Shown: piece by piece, positions 45,348 to 54,420 of the stretch
Position numbering within the stretch: position 1 is the first letter of the stretch
Layout: every line of letters starts with the position of its first letter
Source: Streptomyces ambofaciens ATCC 23877
GTDB taxonomy: Bacteria; Actinomycetota; Actinomycetes; Streptomycetales; Streptomycetaceae
DNA length: 64,000 nucleotides
NCBI RefSeq assembly: GCF_001267885.1
Contig: NZ_CP012382.1
Location: forward strand, 7,923,001 to 7,987,000
Direction of reading: 5' to 3'
Made by a program: the position numbers and the translations under genes
Notes under the pieces: generated by a model
Database searches by the model: none
What the model saw: only the letters and a program-made list of their open reading frames with translations
What the model was told of the DNA's origin: nothing

Positions 45348-48032
45348 ATGGGCGACCTCAAGGGCGCGGGGGCGTCGTCGCGACGGTTGCCGCGGCGGCC
45401 GCAGAGCGTGGCGGAGGCGCGGCGCTTCGTGCGGGCCGCTGTCGACGGGGTCGCGCCGGTCCTGGCGGACACCGTCGAGCTCCTGGTGAGCGAGCTGGTG
45501 ACGAACGCCTTGCTGCATGCCCGGACGGACGTCGACGTGTCGGCCCGCGTCGAGGGCGGCACGGTCCATGTGCGCGTACGGGATCAGCGGCCGGACCGGA
45601 AGCTGCTGCCGCAGGAATGCCCCGCGTACACCGGAACGGGACAGGGACTCGCCGTCGTCGGCCGACTGGCGTCCCGGTACGGTGTCGAGGCGGACGAGGT
45701 GAGCAAGACCGTCTGGTTCGAACTGGGCCCCGACGGAACGCCGTCGCGGGTGGCTGACTGGGGGTCCGCCGAGCCGTCCGACTCCGGTGAGCATGTGACG
45801 CTCATCGACATGCCGGGCGCGCTGTACGTCGCGTCCCAGCAGCAGCGTCACACGCTGCTGCGCGAGACGATGCTCGCCGCGGCCGCCGGCTTCGATCTCG
45901 GCGTGCCGCCGGAGGACCTCACCACCGCCCAGGACGTGAGCAACGTGATCAGCGCGCGGGTGACGGCCGCCCTGCGCCGGGAGCCCGCCGGGAAGGAGGC
46001 TCCCTCCCTCTCCGTGCGGCTGCCGGCGGACGCCGGGCCGGCCGTGGACACCCTGCGCCGCGTGCTCGGCCTCGCCGAGAAGGCGGCCCGCGACGAGCAT
46101 CTCCTCACCCTGCCGGCACTTCCCCGCAGCGGTGTCTTCCAGCAGTGGCTGTTCGACCAGATCGTCGGCCAGCTCGCCGGCGGCCCCGCCACCGCGTGGA
46201 CCATGGTGCCGCGCGAGCCCGGCGCCAGCCCCGTGGAGCTGGTGCCGTGGGACGCCGCGCAGGTGCGGTCCAGTAGGGTCCCGACCATCGCCGCCGACGA
46301 GCGCAACCGCATCATCGCGGCGAACGGACCGGCGGCGGACCTGCTCGGTTGGCAGGCGGACGACCTCACGGGGCGGCCTCTCACCGCGCTCATCCCGGAA
46401 CATCTGCGCGAACGCCATCTCACGGCTTTCACCGCCCTGTTGCTCAGCGGGCAGCCCCGGATCCTGGGCCGCTCGATCCCGCTCCCGGCGCTGCACCGCG
46501 ACGGCGGTCTGGTCCCCGTCCGGTTGTTCATCCAGACCCAGGAGACGACCGACGGCCACACCGTCTTCGTGGCACAGCTGACCCCCAGGGCCTCCGCGCC
46601 CCCCGCTTCGGCCAAGCCGCCTGCCGGCCGTAACCGGCCGGCTGCGGTGCAGGACCCGCGCGGCACGCCCTCGACCGTGCCGGGAGGCGAAGCTGTTCTG
46701 GATGGCATCCCCGACGGTGCGGTGGCAGGGGCCCCGAGGAACGCCCCGGACGACGGCGGCCTGTCGGCCCTGGAACGCCTCTCCCTGCTGGTCGCCACGA
46801 GCGCCGCGATGAGCAACACCCCCGACACGGAGGAGGGACTGCGCGGCGCGGGCAGGATCATGACCGAACGGCTGGCCGACTGGTGTGCCGTGGACCTGTT
46901 CGCGGAGGACGCCCAGGTGGAACGGATCTGCGTCGTCCACCACACCCCTCAGGGTCTCGGCCCCGAGCGGTACGAGGGCCTGCTCCCGCCCGTGACCGAT
47001 GCCGCCCGCGGCCCCTTGGCCCGTGTCCTGCGCGGAGCCGGCCCCTTGCTGCTCACCGGAGCTCCGCCACCGGGCCAGGCGGCGGGCCCCCTGGACACGC
47101 ACTACCTCGATCTGCTGGGACATCTGCGCGCCCACAGCGCCATCGTCGCCCCGCTGCGCGCGCGGCGTCAGGTCATCGGAGCCCTTACCGTGGCCCGCGG
47201 CGACGGGCGGCAGCCCTTCACGGAGGAGGACCTGTCCCTGGTCGACGAACTGTGCCGTGGCCTCGCCCTGGGCGTGGACAACGCCCGTCTGTACCAGGAG
47301 ACCCGCAACATCGCCGAGCGACTCCAGCGCTCACTGCTACCGGTACTGCCGAACGTGGAACACCTCCAGCTGGCCGCCCGTTACGCAGCGTCCTCCACGA
47401 CCGCCCAGGTCGGTGGGGACTGGTACGACTGCTTCGTCGTCCCCAAGGGTGACACGGCGCTCGTCATCGGCGACGTCACCGGGCACGACCTCGACGCGGC
47501 CGTCGCCATGAGCCAGCTGCGCAGCATGCTGCGCGGTATCGCGGTCGACCGCCAGGAGCCCCCGGAAGTAGTCCTGCGCCGCCTGGACATGGCCAACCAC
47601 ACGCTTCACCGGGAGGCCACCGCCACGTGCATCTACGGTCTCGTCCGCAGCGGTACGGACGGCCCCTGGGAGCTGGTGCACTCCTCCGCCGGGCACCTGC
47701 CGCCGCTGCTGACCGCCCCGGACGGCCGGACCCGTTATCTGGACGCCGGCTCGGGACTGCTGCTCGGCTTGGACCCGGGCGTGCCGCGTCCCAGCGCGAC
47801 GGACCTGATCCCGCCTCACTCGACCCTGCTGCTGTACACCGACGGGCTCATCGAACGGCGTGGGGAAGCCCTGGACGCCGGGATGGAGCGTCTCCGCCGC
47901 TGCGCCTCCGACCTGGCCCGTGAACCCCTCGACGTGTTCTGCGACGAGTTGCTCATCGGTCTCGGCGCCGACAACGACGACGACATCGCCGTACTCGCCG
48001 TCCGCCCCGCGCCGCCCGACGCCCCCGGCTGA
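45348..48032 (+). CDS. Multidomain PP2C (SpoIIE/RsbU) phosphatase with ATPase, PAS and GAF domains
   Basis: 894 residues from ATG 45348, with GAGGG upstream. Order: RsbW-like ATP-binding domain (residues ~15-130; VELLVSELVTNALLHARTDV, VRDQRPDR, GTGQGLAVVGRLA); a linker helix; PAS (~300-420; ADERNRIIAANGPAADLLGW); GAF (~475-640; LADWCAVDLFAEDAQVERIC); SpoIIE-type PP2C (~675-890; VGGDWYDCFVVPKGDTALVI, GDVTGHDLDAAVAMSQLRSM, LLYTDGLIERRGE, DNDDDIAVLAV) with metal aspartates. It should sense a signal and dephosphorylate STAS proteins, so the STAS factor at 28518 is a possible partner, though not adjacent. It has both a kinase-like domain and a phosphatase in one chain. Confidence 0.93.
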   Translation: MGDLKGAGASSRRLPRRPQSVAEARRFVRAAVDGVAPVLADTVELLVSELVTNALLHARTDVDVSARVEGGTVHVRVRDQRPDRKLLPQECPAYTGTGQGLAVVGRLASRYGVEADEVSKTVWFELGPDGTPSRVADWGSAEPSDSGEHVTLIDMPGALYVASQQQRHTLLRETMLAAAAGFDLGVPPEDLTTAQDVSNVISARVTAALRREPAGKEAPSLSVRLPADAGPAVDTLRRVLGLAEKAARDEHLLTLPALPRSGVFQQWLFDQIVGQLAGGPATAWTMVPREPGASPVELVPWDAAQVRSSRVPTIAADERNRIIAANGPAADLLGWQADDLTGRPLTALIPEHLRERHLTAFTALLLSGQPRILGRSIPLPALHRDGGLVPVRLFIQTQETTDGHTVFVAQLTPRASAPPASAKPPAGRNRPAAVQDPRGTPSTVPGGEAVLDGIPDGAVAGAPRNAPDDGGLSALERLSLLVATSAAMSNTPDTEEGLRGAGRIMTERLADWCAVDLFAEDAQVERICVVHHTPQGLGPERYEGLLPPVTDAARGPLARVLRGAGPLLLTGAPPPGQAAGPLDTHYLDLLGHLRAHSAIVAPLRARRQVIGALTVARGDGRQPFTEEDLSLVDELCRGLALGVDNARLYQETRNIAERLQRSLLPVLPNVEHLQLAARYAASSTTAQVGGDWYDCFVVPKGDTALVIGDVTGHDLDAAVAMSQLRSMLRGIAVDRQEPPEVVLRRLDMANHTLHREATATCIYGLVRSGTDGPWELVHSSAGHLPPLLTAPDGRTRYLDAGSGLLLGLDPGVPRPSATDLIPPHSTLLLYTDGLIERRGEALDAGMERLRRCASDLAREPLDVFCDELLIGLGADNDDDIAVLAVRPAPPDAPG

Positions 48033-48216
48033 GGCGGCGGGGGTGCGGTACGCCGCCCCTTGGCGAGGCCCGAGCCGGCCCGCTGATGCTGAGGGCCAAG
48101 TCGAGACACACCGGGCCGGAGAACGTCCGCCGTCACCTCGCGCCCTCGTCCGACCCCTCCGCGCAGGGCACCAGGCTCCTCGCGCGCCCGGCATCAGGTG
48201 CTGATCGGGACACCTG

Positions 48217-49452
48217 TCACGAGGTGGCGTGGGCCCACAGCTCGGTGCTGTGGGCCCCGATGAGAGCGCTGATGTGGGGGAGTACCTCACCGACCGGCTG
48301 TGGGTCGATTCGGCGTCCGTCACGCAAGCGCAGTGCGACGTGGTCGTCCGCGGCCTCCCTGGCTCCGATGACGGCTTGGTAGGGGACCAGGCGGGCCTCT
48401 CGGACACGGGCGCCCAGGCTGCCGCGTTCCGGACCTGCGATCTCGGCACGCAGTCCGAGGCCGGCGGCTCGCTCGGCGAGGGCCGCGGCGTTCGGCCACT
48501 CGGTGTCGGAGATCGGGAGAACCACCAGCTGAGTGGGGGCGAGCCAGGCCGGGAAGGCGCCGCCGTGCTGTTCGATGAGATGGGCGACGGCTCGCTCCAC
48601 ACTGCCGATGATGCTGCGGTGGACCATGACCGGGCGGTGCTTGCCGCCGTCCGCGCCGATGTAGTGCAGGTCGAACCGCTCGGGCTGGTGGAAGTCGACC
48701 TGGACGGTGGACAGGGTGGACTCCCTGCCGGCGCCGTCGGTCACCTGGACGTCGATCTTGGGGCCGTAGAAGGCGGCCTCCCCCTGGGCCGCCTCGTAGG
48801 GCAGGCCGGAGCGGTCGAGGACGTCGGTCAGCAGGGCGGTGGACCGCTGCCACTTCTCGGGGTCGGCGACGTACTTGGCACCAGGCCCCGGAAGGGAGAG
48901 CCGATAACGGGTGGGGGTGATGCCCAGCGCCTCGTACGCCTGGCGGATCATCTCCAGCGCGGCCTGCGCCTCCCCGGCGACCTGGTCCAGGGTGCAGAAG
49001 ATGTGCGCGTCGTTGAGCTGGATGGCGCGTACGCGGGTCAGCCCGCCGAGTACGCCGGAGAGTTCGGAGCGGTACATGCCGCCCAGTTCGGCCATGCGCA
49101 GGGGCAGTTCGCGGTAGCTGTGGGAGCGGGAGCGGTAGATCACCGCGTGATGGGGGCACAGGCTCGGCCGCAGGACGACCTGCTCACCGCCGAGGTCCAT
49201 CGGGGGGAACATGTCGTCGCTGTAGTGCGCCCAGTGGCCGGAGATCTCGTACAGCTCCCGCTTGCCGAGGACCGGTGAGTACACGTGGCGGTACCCGGCT
49301 CGCCGCTCGGCGGCACGGATGTACTCCTCCAGGCTGTACCTCACGGCCGCGCCGTCGGGCAGCCAGTACGGCAGCCCGGCGCCGATGAGCGGATCGGTGT
49401 CGAACAGGCCGAGTTCACGGCCCAGTTTGCGGTGATCGTGCTGGGTGGCCAT
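48217..49452 (-). CDS. thrS: Threonyl-tRNA synthetase lacking TGS and editing domains
   Basis: 411 residues from ATG 49452 with AAGGAG upstream; housekeeping ThrRS has about 650. The catalytic core begins at once (KLGRELGLFDTDPLIGAGLP) and has class II motifs and all three zinc ligands: Cys in LRPSLCPHHAVIYRSRS, His in IQLNDAHIFCT, His in PVMVHRSIIGSVERAVAHLI. The anticodon-binding domain follows (WLAPTQLVVLPISDTEWPNA). It has no N-terminal TGS or editing domain, so it cannot clear Ser-tRNA-Thr. Such short second copies are linked to resistance to ThrRS inhibitors. A Thr leader peptide and terminator precede it. Confidence 0.9.
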   Translation of the reverse strand: MATQHDHRKLGRELGLFDTDPLIGAGLPYWLPDGAAVRYSLEEYIRAAERRAGYRHVYSPVLGKRELYEISGHWAHYSDDMFPPMDLGGEQVVLRPSLCPHHAVIYRSRSHSYRELPLRMAELGGMYRSELSGVLGGLTRVRAIQLNDAHIFCTLDQVAGEAQAALEMIRQAYEALGITPTRYRLSLPGPGAKYVADPEKWQRSTALLTDVLDRSGLPYEAAQGEAAFYGPKIDVQVTDGAGRESTLSTVQVDFHQPERFDLHYIGADGGKHRPVMVHRSIIGSVERAVAHLIEQHGGAFPAWLAPTQLVVLPISDTEWPNAAALAERAAGLGLRAEIAGPERGSLGARVREARLVPYQAVIGAREAADDHVALRLRDGRRIDPQPVGEVLPHISALIGAHSTELWAHATS

Positions 49453-49496
49453 CGCGGTCTCCTTGCTGGTGGCGGAGCAAGTGACCAGGCCTACGA

Positions 49497-49528
49497 CGAA
49501 GCCCCGGGGCACTTGCCCCGGGGCTTCG
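49497..49528 (-). terminator. Attenuator terminator between the leader peptide and thrS
   Basis: A perfect 14-bp stem (CGAAGCCCCGGGGC and its inverse) around the tetraloop AAGT, 15 nt past the leader stop and 45 nt before the thrS start. There is no other reason for a terminator here, so attenuation is the natural reading. Confidence 0.8.
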
Positions 49529-49542
49529 GATCAGATCGTCTG

Positions 49543-49593
49543 TCAGCGCGCCGGGACACTCTCCGGCGTCGTCGTCATGGCAGCGCGCTTCAT
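49543..49593 (-). CDS. thrS leader peptide with Thr-Thr-Thr run
   Basis: A 16-residue ORF, MKRAAMTTTPESVPAR, ending in TGA at 49543. It contains three consecutive ACG threonine codons and ends just before the terminator hairpin ahead of thrS. There is no ribosome site, but TAGCGT (minus strand, 49606-49601) stands 7 nt before the ATG, so the mRNA is probably leaderless. Ribosome stalling at the Thr codons when Thr-tRNA is short would stop the terminator forming and raise thrS expression. A shorter start at 49578 (MTTTPESVPAR) is possible. Confidence 0.75.
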   Translation of the reverse strand: MKRAAMTTTPESVPAR

Positions 49594-49743
49594 GCCGCAG
49601 ACGCTAGCAGGACGCAGCGACGTCCGCACGGTCATTCCTCGTCACATCCGGGCTGCGAGGTGGTGGGTCCGGCTGTCGTTCGCGACACCTGGCAGGGCTG
49701 TCCCCTCTGCCGCTGTTCGCGGCGTACTCGGTAATGGCGGCGG

Positions 49744-50154
49744 TCACCCCCTGGCCGTACCGGCTCCCGCCCCGGAGGACCTGCTGCCCAGCCCCGGGAT
49801 CAGCACCGCCGCCACCGCCAGGTGCATCAGAGCGAGGGAGACTCGGCTGCCGCCGTCCATGCCGTCGCCGGTGAACGGCAGGAAGGACACGGCCAGTACG
49901 GCGCCGGCCACCCCGGTCCAGATGGCATGGGCGCGCCGCACTCCGAACCGCTCCAGGGCGGTCAGCAGTCCCCAGCCGGAGAGCGACGCGAGCAGGGCGA
50001 CGACCGCCACGGGCGCGGCGCTGATGTCGAGCGTCTGATCGCCGTCGGCGATCTGCAGCCGGTGCCCCAGCAGTGGGTCCGCGACCAGCCAGACCAGCAC
50101 GGGGGCGAGGACGGCCAGGGCCGTGACCCCCAGGCGCCTTCTGCGTGCGCTCAT
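49744..50154 (-). CDS. DUF6069-like integral membrane protein
   Basis: 136 residues from ATG 50154, overlapping the TetR stop by 4 bp, so translationally coupled. Four hydrophobic segments (VTALAVLAPVLVWLVADPLL, VAVVALLASLSGWGLLTALE, AIWTGVAGAVLAVSFLPFTG, LALMHLAVAAVLIPGL) match small membrane proteins of the DUF6069 type. Function unknown; its expression should follow the TetR regulator. Confidence 0.75.
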   Translation of the reverse strand: MSARRRRLGVTALAVLAPVLVWLVADPLLGHRLQIADGDQTLDISAAPVAVVALLASLSGWGLLTALERFGVRRAHAIWTGVAGAVLAVSFLPFTGDGMDGGSRVSLALMHLAVAAVLIPGLGSRSSGAGAGTARG

Positions 50155-50762
50155 TCGGCACCCCCCGAGAGCGCTCCGTGCAGGAAGACCTCCACCAGCT
50201 CCTGCGGGGTCAGGTCGGGCTCGTCCTCCGTACGCGGCTGGGTGAACAGCAGCCCGAAGAAGAGGGCCGCGATCTGCTCCGGCGGCCGGCGCAGCGCGGC
50301 CTTCTCGGGCTCCAGCAGCTCCGCGAGGGCTTTGCGGATACGGGTCGTCGACTCGTCGCGGCCCGCACCGCGCACAGTGCCGGGGTGCTTGCCGCCGCGA
50401 TGCCCCAGCGAGCCGAGGATCGCGCCCATCCGGGACATGTGCGCTTGCAGAGCCTCGGCCGCCTCCGCGAGCCGGTCGGGCAGCGGCTGGGACACGTCGA
50501 TCGCGTCGAGCTCGCGGACGGCGTGCTCGGGGGAGAGCGCCTCGGCGACGCACGCCTGCAGCAGCTCGTCCTTGTCGGCGAAGACCCGGAAGATCGTGCC
50601 CTCGCCGATGCCCGCGGCACGGGCGATCTTCGCGGTCGTCACCGCAGCCCCGTACTCGGCGATCAGGGGGATCGCGGTCTGGACGATCATCGCGCGGCGC
50701 TCCTCCGGTGTCATCGCGGGGGCACGGCGGCGGGGCGTCTGGCTCTCCTTGGGTGCTGTCAT
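50151..50762 (-). CDS. TetR-family transcriptional regulator
   Basis: 203 residues from ATG 50762. HTH: MIVQTAIPLIAEYGAAVTTA then KIARAAGIGEGTIFRVFADK. The ligand domain ends in VEVFLHGAL. It overlaps the membrane protein gene by 4 bp, and a long perfect inverted repeat stands just before the start, so it likely represses its own operon. Confidence 0.9.
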   Translation of the reverse strand: MTAPKESQTPRRRAPAMTPEERRAMIVQTAIPLIAEYGAAVTTAKIARAAGIGEGTIFRVFADKDELLQACVAEALSPEHAVRELDAIDVSQPLPDRLAEAAEALQAHMSRMGAILGSLGHRGGKHPGTVRGAGRDESTTRIRKALAELLEPEKAALRRPPEQIAALFFGLLFTQPRTEDEPDLTPQELVEVFLHGALSGGAE

Positions 50763-50776
50763 GCTCGCCAGCCTAT

Positions 50777-50817
50777 GGAGTGAGCACTCACTCCGTCAAT
50801 GAGTGAGTGCTCACTCC
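50777..50817. promoter_or_regulatory. TetR double operator, 17-bp arms
   Basis: GGAGTGAGCACTCACTC (50777-50793) and its exact inverse GAGTGAGTGCTCACTCC (50801-50817) are 7 bp apart, and each arm is itself nearly palindromic (GAGTGAG-YR-CTCACTC). It begins 15 bp upstream of the TetR start: two adjoining TetR dimer sites. Confidence 0.8.
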
Positions 50818-51017
50818 GTTTGTCGTCCGAGACCGTCGCGACACCGACGGCGGGGGAGAGGAGCGGCTTTCCAGACGTGAGGGCCATGGCCGAGACGGTG
50901 TGAGCCCGACGATGTCGGCCAGTTGCCCCCGACGGGCTGTTGCGAGCGCATCGCACCTGGTCACGCAGCGTATGACGGCTGTAGCCGCGATCGAATCCGT
51001 GTGCCACGGTGAGCCGT

Positions 51018-52139
51018 ATGGAGGGGAATCAGAACACCCACACACACGACCGCCACGCTCACGGACACCCCCACAGTCCGCCCGGTGCGGACCGCGGGCA
51101 TGACCACGGCGCCTCCCGGTCGGCGCGTCTGCGGCATCAGCTCGCGCACCTGCTCAGGCCGCACAGCCACGAGGCCGCCGACAAGGTCGACGCGGCGATG
51201 GAGACCTCCCGTGAGGGCATGCGCACCCTGTGGATCTCACTGCTCGTCCTCGGCATCACCACCGTGGTCCAGGGCGTGATCGTGGCCATGTCGGGGTCGG
51301 TGGCCCTTCTCGGTGACACCGTCCACAACGCCGCCGACGCTCTGACCGCCATCCCGCTCGGGATCGCGTTCCTCCTCGGCCGGCGGCCCGCGAACCGCCG
51401 CTACACCTACGGCTACGGCCGGGCCGAGGACCTCGCGGGCATCCTCATCGTCGTCACCATCGCCGCATCCGCGGCGCTGGCCGCCTACGCAGCCGTCGAC
51501 CGCATGCTCAACCCCCGCGATGTCACCCACCTCTGGGCCGTGGCCGGCGCTGCACTCGCCGGCTTCATCGGCAACGAATGGGTGGCCCGCTACCGCATCC
51601 GCACCGGCCGCCGCATCGGCTCCGCGGCCCTGGTGGCCGACGGCCTGCACGCCCGCACCGACGGCTTCACCTCCTTGGCCGTCCTGCTGGGCGCCGCCGG
51701 CGCCGCGCTCGGCTGGCGCGCAGCCGACCCCGTCGTGGGCCTGCTCATCACCCTCGCCATCCTCATCGTCCTCAAGGACGCCGCCCGCGAGGTCTGCCGG
51801 CGCCTGATGGACTCCGTCGACCCCACCCTCGTCACCACCGCCCACGCCGCCCTGCACCGCGTCGACGGTGTCCTGGACACCGGGAAGGTACGGATGCGGT
51901 GGATCGGCCACGCCCTGCGCGCCGAAGCCGACATCGTCGTCGACGCCGGACTGACCGTCGTCCAGGCCCATCACATCGCCGTCGCCGCCGAACACGCCCT
52001 CCTCCACGCCGTGCCCCGGCTGACCGCCGCCACCGTCCACACCGACCACACTCCCGTCGAAGGCGACCCGCACGCCACCCTCGCCCACCACACCGCCCGC
52101 CCGGTGCGTGCGGCCCGGCTCGCTGTCAGTGACCACTGA
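51018..52139 (+). CDS. Cation diffusion facilitator (CDF) metal exporter
   Basis: 373 residues from ATG 51018 with GGTGAG upstream (GTG 51009 is possible). The histidine-rich N-terminus (THTHDRHAHGHPHSPPG, RPHSHEA) is followed by six membrane helices. The metal sites are LLGDTVHNAADALTAIPLG and LVADGLHARTDGFTSLAVLL, and a C-terminal cytoplasmic domain follows. It should export Zn(II) or Co(II)/Fe(II) in exchange for protons. The methyltransferase gene follows 12 bp later. Confidence 0.92.
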   Translation: MEGNQNTHTHDRHAHGHPHSPPGADRGHDHGASRSARLRHQLAHLLRPHSHEAADKVDAAMETSREGMRTLWISLLVLGITTVVQGVIVAMSGSVALLGDTVHNAADALTAIPLGIAFLLGRRPANRRYTYGYGRAEDLAGILIVVTIAASAALAAYAAVDRMLNPRDVTHLWAVAGAALAGFIGNEWVARYRIRTGRRIGSAALVADGLHARTDGFTSLAVLLGAAGAALGWRAADPVVGLLITLAILIVLKDAAREVCRRLMDSVDPTLVTTAHAALHRVDGVLDTGKVRMRWIGHALRAEADIVVDAGLTVVQAHHIAVAAEHALLHAVPRLTAATVHTDHTPVEGDPHATLAHHTARPVRAARLAVSDH

Positions 52140-52151
52140 CAGGATCACCGG

Positions 52152-52805
52152 ATGACGAACTCCGCCGCCATCACGGCCTACTGGGACGCCGCAGCCGACG
52201 CCTTCGACGAAGCACCCGACCACGGACTGACCACAGCACACACCCGTGCCGCCTGGGCCTCCCGCCTGGCCTCCTGGCTGCCGGCCACCCCGGCGAGCGT
52301 GCTGGACGTGGGCTGCGGAACCGGCTCCCTGTCCAGGCTCGTCGCCGAAGCCGGCCACCAGGTCACGGGCGTCGATCTCGCACCGAAGATGGTCGAACAG
52401 GCGCAGGGGAAGCTGCGGGCAGCCGGCCTGGAGGGCCGTTTCCTCATCGGTGACGCCGCCGATCCGCCCACCGGCGACGAGCGGTACGACGTCCTGCTCT
52501 CCCGGCACCTGGTGTGGACCCTGCCCGACCCGCAGGCAGCCCTTCACCAGTGGACCGCCCGGCTCCGCCCCGACGGCCTGCTGATCCTGGTCGAAGGCCG
52601 CTGGCGCGAAGCCGGACAGAGCGGCGTCCCCTACGTGGCCGGCGCCGAGACCCTGCCCTGGCACGGCGGCGTCACCGCCGAAGAACTCACCGCCGCCGTA
52701 CGCCCGCTGGTCACCGACGTCCGTGTCGAGGCCCTCAGTGACGACCCCGACCTGTGGGGCTGCCCCGTCGCCGACGAACGCTACGCGCTCATCGCCCGAG
52801 TCTGA
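52152..52805 (+). CDS. Class I SAM-dependent methyltransferase
   Basis: 217 residues from ATG 52152, 12 bp after the CDF gene. The SAM-binding motif is VLDVGCGTGSLSRLVAEAGH, followed by VTGVDLAPKMVEQA, and DVLLSRHLVWTLPDPQAALH is the usual loop. The target is unknown. Co-transcription with the CDF gene suggests a possible metal(loid)-related role, but that is inference. Confidence 0.9.
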   Translation: MTNSAAITAYWDAAADAFDEAPDHGLTTAHTRAAWASRLASWLPATPASVLDVGCGTGSLSRLVAEAGHQVTGVDLAPKMVEQAQGKLRAAGLEGRFLIGDAADPPTGDERYDVLLSRHLVWTLPDPQAALHQWTARLRPDGLLILVEGRWREAGQSGVPYVAGAETLPWHGGVTAEELTAAVRPLVTDVRVEALSDDPDLWGCPVADERYALIARV

Positions 52806-53031
52806 CCAGCCTCCGTGCAGCTCGGCGCCCGGCATCACCAGCCGGTGTCGACGTCACCCGGGACTCCGCGGGTCGCCGCCCGCTGGTACCTGTCTCCCGC
52901 CGACACCCCGCGCTGCGAGCCGGGCCCGACAGGCCGACCGACGTCAGCCACCCTCCACCCGGGCCCCTCTTTGAGGTGACCCTGCCGCGCGGCACCACCG
53001 TGGCGGCTCCACGCCGGCGCACAGTGGGCCG

Positions 53032-53532
53032 GTGTCATCACGCCCACTGATCCTGCTGCTCCTGGTCCTGTTCAGCGTCACAGGCTGCGCCACGGTGACG
53101 TCCAGCTCAGCACCGTCCGACGATCGCCCGCAGGGTGTGCGCGGCCCGGCTGTCCCGGACCGGCCGGCATCGGCAGCGCCGACGGTGTCGGTGGCTCCGC
53201 CCTCGGGGCGGTCCGCGCTGGTCCGGATCGGACCCGACCGGCCGCGACGCACACCCGAGCCGGCCCCGGCTCCCGAGCGCCACACCCACGCGCCCGTACG
53301 GGCGCCGCGCCCGGCGGTGCCGGCCGAGCGGCCCGCACCTCGAGTCCGCCCGGTGGCCCCCGAGCAGCACGCGCAGCCTCGCGTGGGACCTCGCCCGAAG
53401 ACGCGGCGCCCGGTCCCGCGGGTGCCGCCGGCCCGGCCGCAACCGCGTGAGCAGATGCGGGATCTGTGCGCCCGCGCCGACGGGGTCGCGTCCTCGGAGG
53501 TCGTGGGCCTCTGCCACCAGACCTGGGGGTAG
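53032..53532 (+). CDS. Proline-rich lipoprotein
   Basis: 166 residues from GTG 53032. [18 protein letters not shown] then C is a good lipoprotein signal. A long Pro/Arg/Ala-rich stalk follows, which would span the cell wall, and a short C-terminal domain with two cysteines ([10 protein letters not shown] and VGLCHQTWG). Similar small domains are seen on several Streptomyces lipoproteins. Function unknown. Confidence 0.7.
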   Translation: MSSRPLILLLLVLFSVTGCATVTSSSAPSDDRPQGVRGPAVPDRPASAAPTVSVAPPSGRSALVRIGPDRPRRTPEPAPAPERHTHAPVRAPRPAVPAERPAPRVRPVAPEQHAQPRVGPRPKTRRPVPRVPPARPQPREQMRDLCARADGVASSEVVGLCHQTWG

Positions 53533-53601
53533 AGCGGTGGGACGCGGGGCCGCGATCCCGACTGCGGCAAGGTCGAGGTCCTTCGTCGATCGTTCGCGGT
53601 G

Positions 53602-54420
53602 TCAGGCCGCGGCGGCGGTCTTCACGGCGTGGGCCACCCGGGCCCGCAGTGCGGCGAACTCGCGTGACGCGCGCAGCTCTTCGGCGTCCACGTCGCCGCG
53701 CGGCAGGTCGATGGGCAGGTCCAGGGCGACGGTTCCCGGTCCCTTGGTGAGCACGACGATGCGGGAGCCGAGGAACACCGCCTCTTCGGCGGAGTGGGTC
53801 ACGAACACCGTGGTCCGCCCGGTCTGCGTGGCCACTCGGCGGACGTCCTCCTGCAGCCGTTCCCGGGTCAGCGCGTCCAGTGCCGCGAACGGCTCGTCGA
53901 GCAGGAGGAGCGGGTGCTCGGCGGCGAGAGCCCGGGCGATCGCGACGCGCTGCTGCTGTCCGCCGGAGATCTCCCAGGTGCGGCGTTTCTCCGTGCCCTC
54001 CAGGCCGACCCGGGCCAGCAGCCGCGCCCGGTGCTCGGGCCACCGGGCGCGGTCGACGCCCGCGTACCGCAGCGCCAGGTCGACGTTGCCCCCCACGGTC
54101 CGCCAGGGGAACAACCGGGGCGTCTGGAACACCACGCCGGCCGCCCCACCGGGCCGCGGCTGGGCGCCGGACACCCGTACGGCGCCGTGCGTGGGCCGCT
54201 CGAACCCGGCGATCAGTCGCAGCAGCGTGCTCTTGCCGCACCCGGAGGCTCCCACGAGGACGAGGAACTCACCGGCGGGAACGGTCAGGTCGACCGGTCC
54301 CACGGCGGTGACCGTCTCACCGACGCGGCCGTAGCGGTGGACGACGTCCTCGAGCCGGACCGCGCCGTCGTGTCCGGTCGTCGTGCTCTCGGCGGTCGTC
54401 GCCGTCTCACTTGAGGACAT
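53602..54420 (-). CDS. ABC transporter ATPase, sulfonate/taurine type
   Basis: 272 residues. Walker [18 protein letters not shown], signature [20 protein letters not shown], Walker [13 protein letters not shown], and the H-loop [11 protein letters not shown]. It follows the SsuB/TauB/NrtD pattern. It is the last gene of a three-gene operon (permease, binding protein, ATPase) and overlaps the binding-protein gene by 14 bp. Powers uptake of a sulfonate-like substrate. Confidence 0.92.
   Translation of the reverse strand: MSSSETATTAESTTTGHDGAVRLEDVVHRYGRVGETVTAVGPVDLTVPAGEFLVLVGASGCGKSTLLRLIAGFERPTHGAVRVSGAQPRPGGAAGVVFQTPRLFPWRTVGGNVDLALRYAGVDRARWPEHRARLLARVGLEGTEKRRTWEISGGQQQRVAIARALAAEHPLLLLDEPFAALDALTRERLQEDVRRVATQTGRTTVFVTHSAEEAVFLGSRIVVLTKGPGTVALDLPIDLPRGDVDAEELRASREFAALRARVAHAVKTAAAA

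Noticed and set aside
44808..47135. 775-residue minus-strand open frame opposite the PP2C gene
   Set aside because: Shadow frame; the plus strand encodes contiguous ATPase, PAS, GAF and PP2C motifs.
49601..49634. A strong -35 box for the thrS leader promoter
   Set aside because: Only TAGCGT is convincing; TGACCG lies 22 bp upstream, which is too far.
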